A stretch of 12,095 nucleotides of DNA from Actinomycetota bacterium (GTDB lineage Bacteria; Actinomycetota; Actinomycetes; Streptosporangiales; Streptosporangiaceae): the NCBI GenBank assembly GCA_003168295.1, contig PMST01000351.1, positions 61,358-73,452 on the forward strand, given 5' to 3'. Of this stretch, positions 1-7,396 are shown piece after piece. Below the pieces are notes generated by a model. It was not told the origin of the DNA. It was given only the letters and a program-made list of their open reading frames with translations, and did not search any database. The position numbers and the translations under genes are program-made. Each line of letters begins with the position of its first letter. Within the stretch, counting starts at the first letter, position 1.

Positions 1-209
1 GTCAAGGGCAGCAGCAGCGCACGAACTGGGCCAGATCCGCGGCCCCCGCAGCTACCCGCCGCCCGGCGAACCGGCCCACCGGAACACCAGCGGAACCAAG
101 CACCGGATGACGCCCGCCCAGGGTCCAGCCCCTGAGGCCCCGGCGTCATCCGGCATGCCGTAGCCAAACTGCGGTGCGGCATCGTGTCAGACTGGCTTTC
201 CCAAAAGGG
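1..209. other. Left-edge stretch without a convincing gene
   Basis: No reading frame here can be assigned to a family. On the plus strand one frame is open from the window edge to a TAG at 161-163 and another to a TGA at 133-135; either could be the tail of a gene that begins before the window, but both give Pro/Ala/Gly/Arg-rich peptides without a recognisable motif. The only clear structure is the inverted repeat at 103-153, listed separately. Confidence 0.4.
103..153. repeat. 12-bp perfect inverted repeat
   Basis: CCGGATGACGCC at 103-114 is matched exactly in reverse complement by GGCGTCATCCGG at 142-153, with 27 bases between the arms. The stem would be strong in RNA from either strand. 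It lies just past the end (210) of the minus-strand remnant gene, so a transcription terminator for that unit is possible, but no run of T follows either arm. It could also be the end of a small decayed element or an operator. The symmetry is seen directly; the role is not. Confidence 0.5.
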
Positions 210-440
210 CTAGCGGCGAGGCTTGTGCCGGGACGCCTCCTCGGCGATCAGCAGGCGGTCGCCGGCCGCGATGACCGGGTCGTTGCCGATGCCGAGGGTG
301 AACTGACCGGCGTGGACCAGGCCAAGCACCAGGCCGGAGCGCTCCTCCCTGACCGCGCTGAGGAGCTTGCCGACGGTGGCCGGATCGGCATCGATCTCGG
401 CCAGGATGTCCCGGCCGGATTCCACCAGCTGCGCGACCAT
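210..440 (-). pseudogene. Remnant resembling the C-terminus of a TrkA/RCK-type ion-channel regulatory protein
   Basis: From ATG 438-440 to TAG 210-212 the frame gives 76 residues. The middle part, roughly ESGRDILAEIDADPATVGKL followed by a Val/Leu/Gly-rich stretch and a G-D-R-L-L-I-A-E ending, looks like the beta-rich tail of RCK-C/TrkA-C-like or CASTOR/POLLUX-like potassium-channel regulatory subunits. That likeness is from memory, not a search. Such proteins are several hundred residues long, and here no NAD-binding fold or membrane segment lies upstream. Further upstream the frame only overlaps the end of the DUF3500 gene out of phase. The simplest reading is a 5'-truncated remnant left by a rearrangement next to the DUF3500 gene; a small intact gene is the alternative. 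Confidence 0.4.
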
Positions 441-486
441 ACATGGTGCCCTAGGGGGGCACCGACGCGGACACGCCAGCAGGACG

Positions 487-1536
487 TCAGCCCGGATGAT
501 GGCGGCGGTAGTGCTCGGCCAGCACGTCGTCGCCGAAATCATCGGCCGGGTTCCGCCACACCGAGTGAATGTGGTTGCCGTTCGCCTGGGTGTTGTCGTG
601 CTCGATGAGCAGCGTCGGCCCCTGGACGCGGAAGTAATGCCGCTCCCCGGGTTCGGTGCCGCCCGCCCAGGCGAAGGTGAGGTTGTCCAGCCCGGCGCGC
701 TCGAGCTCCCGCATCTGGACCCCGGCTACCTCGTCCGGCAGCCGCCGCGCGAAGGCCCCGACGATGGCGGCGAGCTCGTCAAGCTGGCGCAGGTTCAGCT
801 GGCCGGCGGACAGCCCCTTGGGACTGGCCCGGACGTAGCTGAGGATGTCGCGTTCGTGCTCGCTCAGCCGGTAGTCCGGCTCAGGGCCGAACACAGGGTC
901 AGGCCGCTCAGTGTCCCCGATCCTGGACACGATCCGGGTGGCGAAGTCGGGCGGCGAACGGTGCCAGATGATCGCGGCGGCCCGCTGGGCGGTATCGAGT
1001 GAGCGCACCAGGCGGAACCCGAGTTCCTCGTCATCGGCCAGCGGCGCCAGTATCCCGTAACTGGCCGGCTCGGACCCCAGCAGGCACGGGGTGGGCGAGA
1101 TGTAACGACCGCTGACGACCGTGAAGTTAAGCGACACGTGATGCCCGGCGAACTGCCAGCCCCACTCGTTCTCGCCCGGCGCACCGAACACCTTGAAGCA
1201 ATACCGTTCCGGGTTGAACAGGTCGGCGGCGGCCGGGGTGAGCGCCCGCAGCACGTGTTCCATGGCCATCACCGAGACGACCTTCGTGTACCCCGGCAGG
1301 CTCGTGCCGGTCACGATCAGCTCGTGCGCGAGCCTGCGCTGGCCGTCGTCGAGCGCGCCGATGGGCAGGCCGCCTCGGTCCCGCGCGGGTACGAACGACC
1401 AGTCGCGTCGCTCGTCGCCGAAGGCGAAGCAGGCCTGCTCTCGCTGTGCCGCGGTCAGCGCCGCCAGCAAGGCGGTCGCCGCCGCGACCATCCGCGCCGC
1501 CGTCTCCGGCACCGCCAGCCGGTCCCCGTCATTCAT
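487..1536 (-). CDS. DUF3500 family protein
   Basis: A 349-residue protein with the hallmarks of the DUF3500 family, whose biochemical role is not established. The N-terminal third is helical and Ala-rich. The middle has a conserved G-W-Q-F-A-G-H-H-V-S-L-N-F block (about residues 126-138). The C-terminal part has Y-F-R-V-Q-G (301-306), a polar E-H-D-N motif (312-315), H-I-H (322-324) and a closing W-R-N-P-A-D-D-F-G-D-D segment. The clustered His, Asp, Glu and Asn residues suggest a metal or small-molecule site, which is inference. No signal peptide or membrane segment is visible, so it is probably cytoplasmic. Start ATG 1534-1536 follows CGGAGG with 8 bases of spacing. Length fits the family. 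It diverges from the CDF gene, with 119 bases shared upstream. Confidence 0.9.
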   Translation of the reverse strand: MNDGDRLAVPETAARMVAAATALLAALTAAQREQACFAFGDERRDWSFVPARDRGGLPIGALDDGQRRLAHELIVTGTSLPGYTKVVSVMAMEHVLRALTPAAADLFNPERYCFKVFGAPGENEWGWQFAGHHVSLNFTVVSGRYISPTPCLLGSEPASYGILAPLADDEELGFRLVRSLDTAQRAAAIIWHRSPPDFATRIVSRIGDTERPDPVFGPEPDYRLSEHERDILSYVRASPKGLSAGQLNLRQLDELAAIVGAFARRLPDEVAGVQMRELERAGLDNLTFAWAGGTEPGERHYFRVQGPTLLIEHDNTQANGNHIHSVWRNPADDFGDDVLAEHYRRHHPG

Positions 1537-1589
1537 CCTCAGATCCTCCGCGAACCATTATCTGCCGGCGGGCCCGACCTGCGAGGCTT

Positions 1590-1629
1590 TTGCAGCAGCG
1601 CGACGATGGCTGGTGTCGAGGTGCTGCAA
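1590..1629. repeat. 8-bp inverted repeat in the DUF3500/CDF divergent promoter region
   Basis: TTGCAGCA at 1590-1597 is mirrored by TGCTGCAA at 1622-1629, 24 bases apart, 27 bases before the CDF start. It could be two half-sites of a regulator or a hairpin in the CDF leader. It does not resemble the AT-rich palindrome expected for a Zur site. An 8-bp match at this distance can occur by chance. Confidence 0.3.
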
Positions 1630-1655
1630 GGCGTTTTTCGGGTCATCCTGGAAAG

Positions 1656-3587
1656 ATGAGGGACCAGCAGCACCCGGCCAGCCACGAACACGGTCACGAA
1701 CACGAACACGAACACGAACATGACCACGGGCACGAGCACGATCACGGGCACGACCACCGGGGCGGGGGACTGTGGGCGCGCGCCCGGCACGCGGTCGGAC
1801 TGCATTCGCATTCGCACGACAGCGGGGTGGACGAGGTGCTCGAGGGCTCGGCCGAAGGCATGCGAACGCTGCGGATCTCGCTGACCGTGCTGGGCGCGAC
1901 GGCATGCGCGCAGGCGGTGGTGGTCGCCCTGTCCGGCTCGGTCGCGCTGCTCGGCGACGCGCTGCATAACTCGGCCGACGCGCTGACCGCGGTGCCTCTC
2001 GGTATCGCGTTCCTGCTCGGGCGGCGCCGTCCCACCCGCCGGTACACCTATGGTTACGGGCGGGCCGAGGACCTGGCCGGCATCGGCATCGTCGCGGTGA
2101 TCGTGCTGTCCTCCGCCGCGGCGGCCTTCGTCGCGGTCAGCCGGCTGCTGCACCCGCACCCGGTGACGCACCTGATCGCGGTCGCGGTCGCGGCTGCGCT
2201 CGGCTTCGCAGGCAACGAGGTGGTGGCCCGCTACCGCATCAGGACCGGGCGCCGGATCGGCTCCGCGGCGCTGGTCGCCGACGGCCTGCACGCCCGCACC
2301 GACGGGTATACCTCGCTGGCCGTGCTCGTCGGTGCGGGCGGGGTGGCGATCGGCTGGACCTGGGCCGACCCGGTCGTCGGCCTGCTCATCACCGTGGCGA
2401 TCCTGGCGGTGGGATGGCAGGCGGCCCGCGAGGTCGGCCGCCGGCTCATGGACAGCGTGGACCCGGCCCTGACCGAGAAGGTCGAGGCGATCTTGCGCGC
2501 CACTCCCGGCGTGCTGGACGTCGGCCAGGTGCGGCTGCGCTGGATCGGCCACGCGCTCCGGGCCGAGTGCGAGATCGGTGTCGATCCGCACGGCTCGGTT
2601 GTCCAGGCCCACGACATCGCGGTCCGGGCCGAACACGCGCTGATCCACGCGGTACCCAGGCTCACGGCCGCGTTGGTGCACGCCGACCCGCTGGACGACA
2701 CCGATCACCACGCGCCGCTCGCTGACCACGGGCTGGCCGGCCACGCGCTGGCGCGGTTAGACCCGGGGCAGGATCCCGGCCAGCAGCGCGCCCATCCGGC
2801 TGGCGGAGGCCTGGCCGGCCTCGATGACCTCGGCGTGGGACAAGCCGTGCCCGGCCAGGCCCGCCGCCAGGTTCGTGACCAGGGAGATGCCCAGCACTTC
2901 GGCCCCCATCTGGCGGGCGGCAATCGCCTCCAGACCGGTCGACATGCCGACCAGGTCGGCGCCGAGCCTGGCCAGCATGGTGATCTCGGCGGGGGTCTCG
3001 TAGTGCGGACCGGGCAGCATCGCGTAGACCCCCTCGGCCAGGCTCGGGTCGGCGTCGCGGGCCAGCACCCGCAGCCTGGCCGAGTACAGGTCCGTCAGGT
3101 CCACGAACCGCTGGCCGACCGGCGGCGCGGGCCCGAACAGCGGCGACTTGCCGGTCAGGTTGAGGTGGTCGCTGATCAGCACCGGCTGCCCGACGCTGAG
3201 CCCGGCCCGGATCCCGCCCGCCGCGTTGGTCAGCACCACGGTCCGGCAGCCCGCCGATACCGCCGTGCGCACGCCGTGCACGACGGCGGCCGGCGAAAGC
3301 CCCTCGTACATATGCACCCGGCCGAGAAACACCAGGACCCGCAGCGGCCCCGCGACGACCGAGCGCACCGCGGGGGAGTGACCCGGCACCGACAGCCCGG
3401 GAAACCCGCCGAGTTCGGCCAGCGGGATCTCCGCCTCCGTGGTGCCGATCGCGTCGGCGGCGGGCGTCCAGCCCGAGCCGAGAACGACCGCGACGTCATG
3501 CGGGCCGGTCTGGTCGGTGAGGCGGGCGGCGCTGGTCGCCGCGGCGGCGTACGGGTCATCAGTCACGAAGGCCATCATGGCGCATAA
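1656..3587 (+). CDS. Cation diffusion facilitator (probable zinc/divalent-metal efflux), with an abnormal read-through tail
   Basis: Residues 1 to about 358 (1656 to about 2730) are a complete CDF transporter, a membrane antiporter that normally expels Zn2+ or related ions in exchange for protons. The N-terminus has alternating His: 13 His between residues 10 and 34. Transmembrane segments begin near residue 72. The metal sites are visible as HxxxD twice, H104/D108 in TM2 and H212/D216 in TM5, typical of zinc transporters. A cytoplasmic C-terminal domain follows (about 268-345) and a short His-containing tail ends the conserved part. Start ATG 1656 follows GGAAAG closely. The oddity is that no in-frame stop occurs until TAA 3585-3587. 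Residues 368-643 are encoded antisense to the purine nucleoside phosphorylase gene and look like shadow translation. I am sure of the CDF identity and doubt the end; the true protein probably stops near 2760. Confidence 0.85.
   Translation: MRDQQHPASHEHGHEHEHEHEHDHGHEHDHGHDHRGGGLWARARHAVGLHSHSHDSGVDEVLEGSAEGMRTLRISLTVLGATACAQAVVVALSGSVALLGDALHNSADALTAVPLGIAFLLGRRRPTRRYTYGYGRAEDLAGIGIVAVIVLSSAAAAFVAVSRLLHPHPVTHLIAVAVAAALGFAGNEVVARYRIRTGRRIGSAALVADGLHARTDGYTSLAVLVGAGGVAIGWTWADPVVGLLITVAILAVGWQAAREVGRRLMDSVDPALTEKVEAILRATPGVLDVGQVRLRWIGHALRAECEIGVDPHGSVVQAHDIAVRAEHALIHAVPRLTAALVHADPLDDTDHHAPLADHGLAGHALARLDPGQDPGQQRAHPAGGGLAGLDDLGVGQAVPGQARRQVRDQGDAQHFGPHLAGGNRLQTGRHADQVGAEPGQHGDLGGGLVVRTGQHRVDPLGQARVGVAGQHPQPGRVQVRQVHEPLADRRRGPEQRRLAGQVEVVADQHRLPDAEPGPDPARRVGQHHGPAARRYRRAHAVHDGGRRKPLVHMHPAEKHQDPQRPRDDRAHRGGVTRHRQPGKPAEFGQRDLRLRGADRVGGGRPARAENDRDVMRAGLVGEAGGAGRRGGVRVISHEGHHGA
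1684..1757 (+). repeat. CACGAA-type hexamer repeats encoding the His-rich metal-binding tail
   Basis: The segment coding for CDF residues 10-34 is built of degenerate hexamers of the form CAC-GAN, with near-exact CACGAA copies at about 1695-1718. It gives alternating His-Glu, His-Gly and His-Asp dipeptides. Such tracts can change length by slippage, so the number of His residues may vary between strains. Confidence 0.75.
2757..3578 (-). CDS. punA: Purine nucleoside phosphorylase
   Basis: A 273-residue trimeric-type purine nucleoside phosphorylase, which splits inosine or guanosine with phosphate into the free base and ribose 1-phosphate in purine salvage. Visible active-site elements are the phosphate loop V-L-G-S-G (Ser35), R-V-H-M-Y-E-G (Arg87, His89, Tyr91, Glu92), T-N-A-A-G-G (117-122), P-H-Y-E-T-P with the base-contacting Glu194, G-M-S-T (211-214) and the base-binding Asn236 in V-T-N. 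These correspond to human Ser33, Arg84, His86, Tyr88, Glu89, Glu201, Met219-Ser220 and Asn243. I chose the tandem ATGs at 3573-3578 because the protein then has family length; the frame stays open further upstream but that part is not conserved. No strong Shine-Dalgarno is seen. It converges on, and is entirely overlapped antisense by, the open CDF frame. Confidence 0.95.
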   Translation of the reverse strand: MMAFVTDDPYAAAATSAARLTDQTGPHDVAVVLGSGWTPAADAIGTTEAEIPLAELGGFPGLSVPGHSPAVRSVVAGPLRVLVFLGRVHMYEGLSPAAVVHGVRTAVSAGCRTVVLTNAAGGIRAGLSVGQPVLISDHLNLTGKSPLFGPAPPVGQRFVDLTDLYSARLRVLARDADPSLAEGVYAMLPGPHYETPAEITMLARLGADLVGMSTGLEAIAARQMGAEVLGISLVTNLAAGLAGHGLSHAEVIEAGQASASRMGALLAGILPRV

Positions 3588-3667
3588 CGGCCCGGGCCGG
3601 GGAGGCGGAGACAGGTGGCTGCCACCACGGCCCGTTCGGCCAAAAGAAACAAGTAGCCGCGATTCGT

Positions 3668-3682
3668 TATAACGTGTCTTGG
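3668..3682 (+). promoter_or_regulatory. Putative -10 element giving a leaderless DedA-family transcript
   Basis: TATAAC at 3668-3673 is a good -10 hexamer in an otherwise GC-rich region. Transcription would begin about 7 bases later, near 3680, almost on the TTG (3679) or GTG (3682) start of the DedA-family gene. No Shine-Dalgarno precedes those starts, which fits a leaderless mRNA, common in actinomycetes. No convincing -35 is seen. The region is shared with the divergent punA gene. Confidence 0.45.
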
Positions 3683-4548
3683 TGGAAGAACAGGCTACGG
3701 CCGCGGGGGACGCCGGAGCCGGACCCAAGGTGGAAACCAAAGAGGAGCCGTGGGAGGACCCGCGGATCCCGTGGGCCGGCAAGGCGCGCCGGGCTGACAT
3801 CTTGTGCTGGGCGGGCATCATGCTCAGCGGGATCTTCTACTACGTGATGCTGCCGTTCCGTGCTTCGCTGCTCGGCACCCATCCGGTGCTGAGCGAGCTG
3901 CTGAACGGAAGCACCGAGGCGATCATCGCCGCCGCGGCGTTCGCCCGCGTCGGGCACGGGTCGCTGGTCGTGGCGCTGCTGGCCGCCGTACCCGGGCTGA
4001 TGAAGTTCGATCCGCTTTACTGGTGGGCGGGCCGGCTGTGGGGCGAGCGCATCATCGCGATGCTGTCCGGCAAGCGGAACCGCGGGGCCAAGTACATGGG
4101 CCGGGTAGATCGCTGGGGTCGCAAATTCACCTGGCCCGCCGTCCTGATCAGTCAGTTCCTGCCCATCCCGAACGCGATCATCTATGTCATCGCCGGCTGG
4201 GCGGGGATGCGGCTGGTCACGTTCATCATCCTGGACGTGATCGGCTCACTGCTGTGGGCGGGCACGCTGGTCGGCCTCGGCTACGAGCTCGGCCATCGCG
4301 CGGTCGTGGTGGCGCAGACCATCTCGCACTACGGCCTGTGGATCTCCATCGGGCTGGTCGTCGTGATCGTCTTCTTCCAGATCCGGTCGCAACGCCGGAT
4401 GATGCGCGTCTACGTCGAGGGCCGGGCGGTCCGGGCTGACGCTCGGGCCATTGCGGAGGCGGAGGCCCTGGCTGACGCGGAGGCCAGCGCGGTCGAGGAG
4501 GCCAGCGCGGACGGGGCGGTTCCCGAAGAGGATCAGGCGGCGACCTGA
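3679..4548 (+). CDS. DedA/VTT-domain integral membrane protein
   Basis: A protein of 289 residues from TTG 3679, or 288 from GTG 3682. After a charged N-terminal tail there are hydrophobic segments at about 40-60, 80-107, 153-178, 180-202 and 218-234. The central G-R-L-W-G (118-122) and the [17 protein letters not shown] block with F-I-I-L-D-V-I-G following match DedA/VTT proteins. Members act in membrane homeostasis, and some flip undecaprenyl phosphate or other polyprenyl phospholipids. Which substrate this one uses cannot be told. The C-terminal 45 residues are an Ala/Glu/Asp-rich tail with repeated A-E-A and E-A-S units, not part of the domain. It ends 19 bases from the stop of convergent xylA. 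Confidence 0.85.
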   Translation: MVEEQATAAGDAGAGPKVETKEEPWEDPRIPWAGKARRADILCWAGIMLSGIFYYVMLPFRASLLGTHPVLSELLNGSTEAIIAAAAFARVGHGSLVVALLAAVPGLMKFDPLYWWAGRLWGERIIAMLSGKRNRGAKYMGRVDRWGRKFTWPAVLISQFLPIPNAIIYVIAGWAGMRLVTFIILDVIGSLLWAGTLVGLGYELGHRAVVVAQTISHYGLWISIGLVVVIVFFQIRSQRRMMRVYVEGRAVRADARAIAEAEALADAEASAVEEASADGAVPEEDQAAT

Positions 4549-4567
4549 CCCGGCCTCGGACGCCCCG

Positions 4568-5728
4568 TCAGCGGACGCCGTACAGGTGTTCCAGGGCGAG
4601 CTGGTCTAGGTGCTCGTAGGCTAGGCCGCGGGCCGCTAGGGCGTCGATGTCGGCGGTGGCCTCGCGCACGTCGCGCCAGGTCTCGCCGGGTTCGAGCGTC
4701 GGGGTGGAGAGCTGGGCGACCCCGGAGGCCCGCAACGCCTCGATCACCTCCGGGTCGGCCCGGAACGCCCGCGCCTTGGCCCGCAGGATCAGGTAGTTGC
4801 GCATGCACGCGGCGGCTGACACCCAGACGCCCTCGTCGTCCTCGGTGCGCGGCGGCTTGTAGTCGAAGTGGACCGGCCCGTCGTATCCGCCGGCCAGCAG
4901 CGTGTCCACGACCCAGAACGCCCCGCGCACGTCCCCGGCCCCGAACCGCAGGTCCTGGTCGAACCTCGGTCCGTGCTGCCCGTTCAGGTCGATGTGGAAC
5001 AGCTTGCCGTGCCACATCGCCTGGGCGATTCCGTGCGCGTAGTTCAGCCCGGCCATTTCCTCGTGGCCGATCTCGGGGTTCACGCCCACCATCGAGCCGT
5101 GCTCCAGCCCGTTGATGAACGCCAGCGCGTGCCCCACGGTAGGCAGCAGGATGTCACCGCGCGGCTCGTTCGGCTTCGGCTCGATCGCGAAACGGATGTC
5201 ATAGCCCTGCTCCTGGACGTATTCGCAGAGCAGGTTCAGCCCCTCGGCGTACCGGTCAAGGGCGGCGCGGATGTCCTTGGCGGCGCCCGACTCGGCGCCT
5301 TCGCGGCCGCCCCAGAAGACGTAAGTCTTAGCGCCGAGATCCGCCGCCAGGTCCAGGTTGCGCATCACCTTAGCCAGGGCGAAGCGCCGGATTTCCCGCT
5401 CGTTGGCGGTGAACGCGCCGTCCTTGAACATCGGGTGGCCGAACAGGTTGGTGGTGGCCGTCGTCACGACGAGCCCGGTCTCGGCCAGCGCCTTGCGGAA
5501 CGCGCCGATGCGCTCATCGCGTTCCGCGGCCGTGGCGTCGAAGGCGAACACGTCGTTATCGTGGAAGTTCACGCCGTAGGCGCCGAGTTCCGCCAGCTTG
5601 TACACGGCGCGTTCGGCGGGCATGGGCGGGCGGACGGCGGTGCCGAAGACGTCGACACCCTGCCATCCAACCGTCCAGATGCCGAACGAGAAGTGGTCCT
5701 CGCGCGAGGGAACGTACTCCGTGCTCAC
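4568..5728 (-). CDS. xylA: Xylose isomerase (class I, actinobacterial type)
   Basis: A 386-residue enzyme that converts D-xylose to D-xylulose and usually also D-glucose to D-fructose. Every catalytic and metal-binding residue I know for Streptomyces enzymes is present, shifted by two positions: His56 and Asp59 (F-H-D-N-D), Glu183 and Lys185 (I-E-P-K-P-N-E-P), Glu219 and His222 (N-P-E-I-G-H-E), Asp247, Asp257 and Asp259 (F-D-Q-D), and Asp289 (H-F-D-Y-K-P). Substrate-pocket aromatics Trp18, Phe96 and Trp139 are also kept. Length equals the roughly 388 residues of Streptomyces XylA. The start is GTG 5726-5728 with AGGAAAGGA about 7 bases upstream. It is the second gene of a xylB-xylA operon, 55 bases behind xylB; the sugar-acting pair supports xylose catabolism as the main role. 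Confidence 0.97.
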   Translation of the reverse strand: MSTEYVPSREDHFSFGIWTVGWQGVDVFGTAVRPPMPAERAVYKLAELGAYGVNFHDNDVFAFDATAAERDERIGAFRKALAETGLVVTTATTNLFGHPMFKDGAFTANEREIRRFALAKVMRNLDLAADLGAKTYVFWGGREGAESGAAKDIRAALDRYAEGLNLLCEYVQEQGYDIRFAIEPKPNEPRGDILLPTVGHALAFINGLEHGSMVGVNPEIGHEEMAGLNYAHGIAQAMWHGKLFHIDLNGQHGPRFDQDLRFGAGDVRGAFWVVDTLLAGGYDGPVHFDYKPPRTEDDEGVWVSAAACMRNYLILRAKARAFRADPEVIEALRASGVAQLSTPTLEPGETWRDVREATADIDALAARGLAYEHLDQLALEHLYGVR

Positions 5729-5766
5729 GGCCGGTCCTTTCCTGTGGTGCCCCTGGAGTCTGCATG

Positions 5767-5798
5767 TTTACCAGCTAGCAGTTTTACCAGCTAGCAGT
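5767..5798. repeat. Perfect 16-bp tandem duplication across the xylB stop codon
   Basis: TTTACCAGCTAGCAGT occurs at 5767-5782 and again at 5783-5798 with no gap and no mismatch. Read on the minus strand, the first copy met by the ribosome carries the xylB ending Ala-Ser-Trp-TAA; the second lies just past it and carries a second copy of the same codons and TAA in another phase. Each unit contains the palindrome GCTAGC. The duplication lengthens the xylB-xylA spacer from about 39 to 55 bases. Confidence 0.95.
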
Positions 5799-7166
5799 GT
5801 CGTCACGAAGCGAGGCGTACCGCTGGCGGACCTCCGGAGCGGGTTCCGCGGTGTACTCGGCGGTTGTCCCCGCTAGCGGCCAGTCCGGGGGCAGGCCGGC
5901 GCCGCTCGCGGCCCAGGCGGCCTGCCGGGCGGCGCCGAGCGCCACGTACTCCGCGGGTTCCGGCACGGTCACCGGCACGCCGAAGATCGACGGGGCGATC
6001 TGGCGGACGGCCGGCGACCGGGCGGCGCCTCCGATGAGGATCACCCGCTGCGCAGTGATCCCGCAGTCGGCCAGGTTGTCGATGGCGTCCGCGAGGGAGC
6101 AGAGCACGGCCTCGACCGCGGCCCGGGCCAGGTTCTCGGGCGTGGTGTTGGTGCTCGTCATCCCGCGCAACACGCCGTGGGCGTCCGGCCGGTTCGGGGA
6201 ACGCTCACCGTCGAGATAGGGCAGCAGGGTCAGGCCCTGGGCCCCGGGCGGGGCGGCCAGGGCCAGGAGATCCAGGCCCTGCACGTCGGTGCCCAGCATC
6301 CTGGCCGTGACGGTCAGCACCCGGGCGGCGTTGATCGTAGCCACCAGCGGCAGGAAGTGCCCGGTGGCATCGGCGAAGCCGGCCACCGCGCCGGTCTCGT
6401 CGGCCGCGGCCTGGTCGGCGACCGCGTAGGCGGTGCCCGAGGTGCCGATCGAGACGACGACTTCGCCCGGGTCCAGGCCAAGGCCGAGCGCGGCGCCCAT
6501 GTTATCCCCGGTTCCCGCGGAAAGCGGCGTGCCGGCCGGGGTGGTGGCCACGACCTCGGCCGGGCCGGCCAGCCTCGGCAGGCCGACCGGCCTGCCGAGT
6601 GCGGCCTGCGCCAGCTCGGGTCGCCAGCGGCCGGTGGCGGGGGAGAAGTAGCCGGTGCCTGAGGCGTCGCCGCGATCGGTCGCCGGCTCGGCGGCGCGGC
6701 CCGCCAGCCGCCAGGTCAGCCAGTCGTGCGGGAGCAGCACCCGTGCGGTCCTGGCGGCGGCCTCAGGTTCGTGCTCCGCCAGCCAGCGCAGCTTGGTGAC
6801 CGTGAAGGAGGCGGTCGGGACGCTCCCGGTCTGCCGTGCCCACTGCCGCGGGCCGCCGAGTTCGGTGATGAGCTCCCGGGCCTGCGGCGCGGAGCGGACA
6901 TCGTTCCAGAGCAGGGCGGGCCGGATCACCTGGCCGGCCTCGTCTATGACCACCATGCCGTGCTGCTGCGCGGCCACCCCGATGGCGTCCGCGCGGTCGA
7001 GCAGCCCGACCCCCGCCTTGACCAGGGCATCCCACCACAGCTCCGGATCGCACTCGGTGCCGTCCGGATGCGGGGCGCTGGCCTGCCCGACGATGGTGCC
7101 ATCGTCGGCCTGGCAGAGCAGCACCTTAGTGGACTGAGTGGATGAATCGACGCCAGCGACAAGCAT
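5784..7166 (-). CDS. xylB: Xylulokinase (FGGY carbohydrate kinase)
   Basis: A 460-residue FGGY kinase that phosphorylates D-xylulose to D-xylulose 5-phosphate with ATP, feeding the pentose phosphate pathway. Visible signatures are the N-terminal phosphate-binding loop G-V-D-S-S-T-Q-S-T-K (5-14), the Q-Q-H-G-M motif (67-71), L-W-N-D (86-89), G-T-G-D-N-M-G with the expected catalytic Asp221, S-I-G-T-S-G-T (239-245), and the C-terminal G-G-A-A-R-S-P and E-Y-V-A-L-G-A-A blocks of the ATP-binding half. I chose ATG 7164-7166 because GGGAG sits 6 bases upstream and the protein then begins on the family motif; an in-frame ATG at 7217 would add 17 non-conserved residues. It is the first gene of the xylB-xylA operon. 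The xylA neighbour makes xylulose the most likely substrate over other FGGY sugars. Confidence 0.95.
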   Translation of the reverse strand: MLVAGVDSSTQSTKVLLCQADDGTIVGQASAPHPDGTECDPELWWDALVKAGVGLLDRADAIGVAAQQHGMVVIDEAGQVIRPALLWNDVRSAPQARELITELGGPRQWARQTGSVPTASFTVTKLRWLAEHEPEAAARTARVLLPHDWLTWRLAGRAAEPATDRGDASGTGYFSPATGRWRPELAQAALGRPVGLPRLAGPAEVVATTPAGTPLSAGTGDNMGAALGLGLDPGEVVVSIGTSGTAYAVADQAAADETGAVAGFADATGHFLPLVATINAARVLTVTARMLGTDVQGLDLLALAAPPGAQGLTLLPYLDGERSPNRPDAHGVLRGMTSTNTTPENLARAAVEAVLCSLADAIDNLADCGITAQRVILIGGAARSPAVRQIAPSIFGVPVTVPEPAEYVALGAARQAAWAASGAGLPPDWPLAGTTAEYTAEPAPEVRQRYASLRDDTASW

Positions 7167-7272
7167 CAGCGGCTCCCAGCCAGGCCGAGCGGAGGAACAG
7201 GGGCAAGCCATGCCCACGATAGTGCCCGGCGAGCGAAGCCGCCGCCGGAGCGCCCCCGACTACTTTAAGTTA

Positions 7273-7297
7273 CCGGTAGCGTGAGTGCCGCTACCGG
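7273..7297. promoter_or_regulatory. 9-bp inverted repeat, candidate operator of xylBA
   Basis: CCGGTAGCG (7273-7281) and CGCTACCGG (7289-7297) are exact reverse complements separated by 7 bases, so half-site centres lie about 16 bases apart, a spacing a dimeric helix-turn-helix protein could use. It lies about 107 bases upstream of xylB and next to AT-rich -10-like sequence. A xylose repressor of the ROK or LacI type is a reasonable guess because xylBA has no regulator gene beside it here. The symmetry is seen; the regulator is inferred. Confidence 0.55.
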
Positions 7298-7373
7298 CTG
7301 GGCGTCTCGCCAGGTGAGGCAAATTTTAGCCGGGACGTTTGGCGAAAACTTTTTGACCTGCATCGCTGTGAGC

Positions 7374-7396
7374 TGCACGTTACAAATGAACGTGCA
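7374..7396. promoter_or_regulatory. 8-bp inverted repeat, candidate regulator site
   Basis: TGCACGTT (7374-7381) and AACGTGCA (7389-7396) are exact reverse complements with 7 bases between them. TGCATCG occurs on both sides (7359-7365 and near 7405). The site lies about 90 to 110 bases before the nearest plausible ATPase start at 7485 and just after a TTGACC hexamer, so it may control the ATPase and the small gene behind it. It does not share half-site sequence with the dyad at 7273-7297. Confidence 0.5.

Noticed and set aside
1539..2744. 401-residue minus-strand frame opposite the CDF gene
   Set aside because: Repetitive Arg/Asp/Val-rich shadow caused by the His codon repeats; the plus-strand CDF motifs are unambiguous.
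4510..4569. 9-bp inverted repeat GACGGGGCG/CGCCCCGTC around the DedA/xylA convergent ends
   Set aside because: The arms are 42 bases apart, one lies inside the DedA-family coding region and there is no T run; not supported as a terminator.
4591..4650. CTAG-rich segment near the xylA stop resembling the 14-bp repeats
   Set aside because: It encodes conserved C-terminal residues of XylA, so the similarity is explained by coding sequence.
4868..5794. Long open frame on the plus strand opposite xylA
   Set aside because: It lies wholly antisense to a clear xylose isomerase gene and its peptide has no family pattern; long antisense frames are normal in GC-rich DNA.
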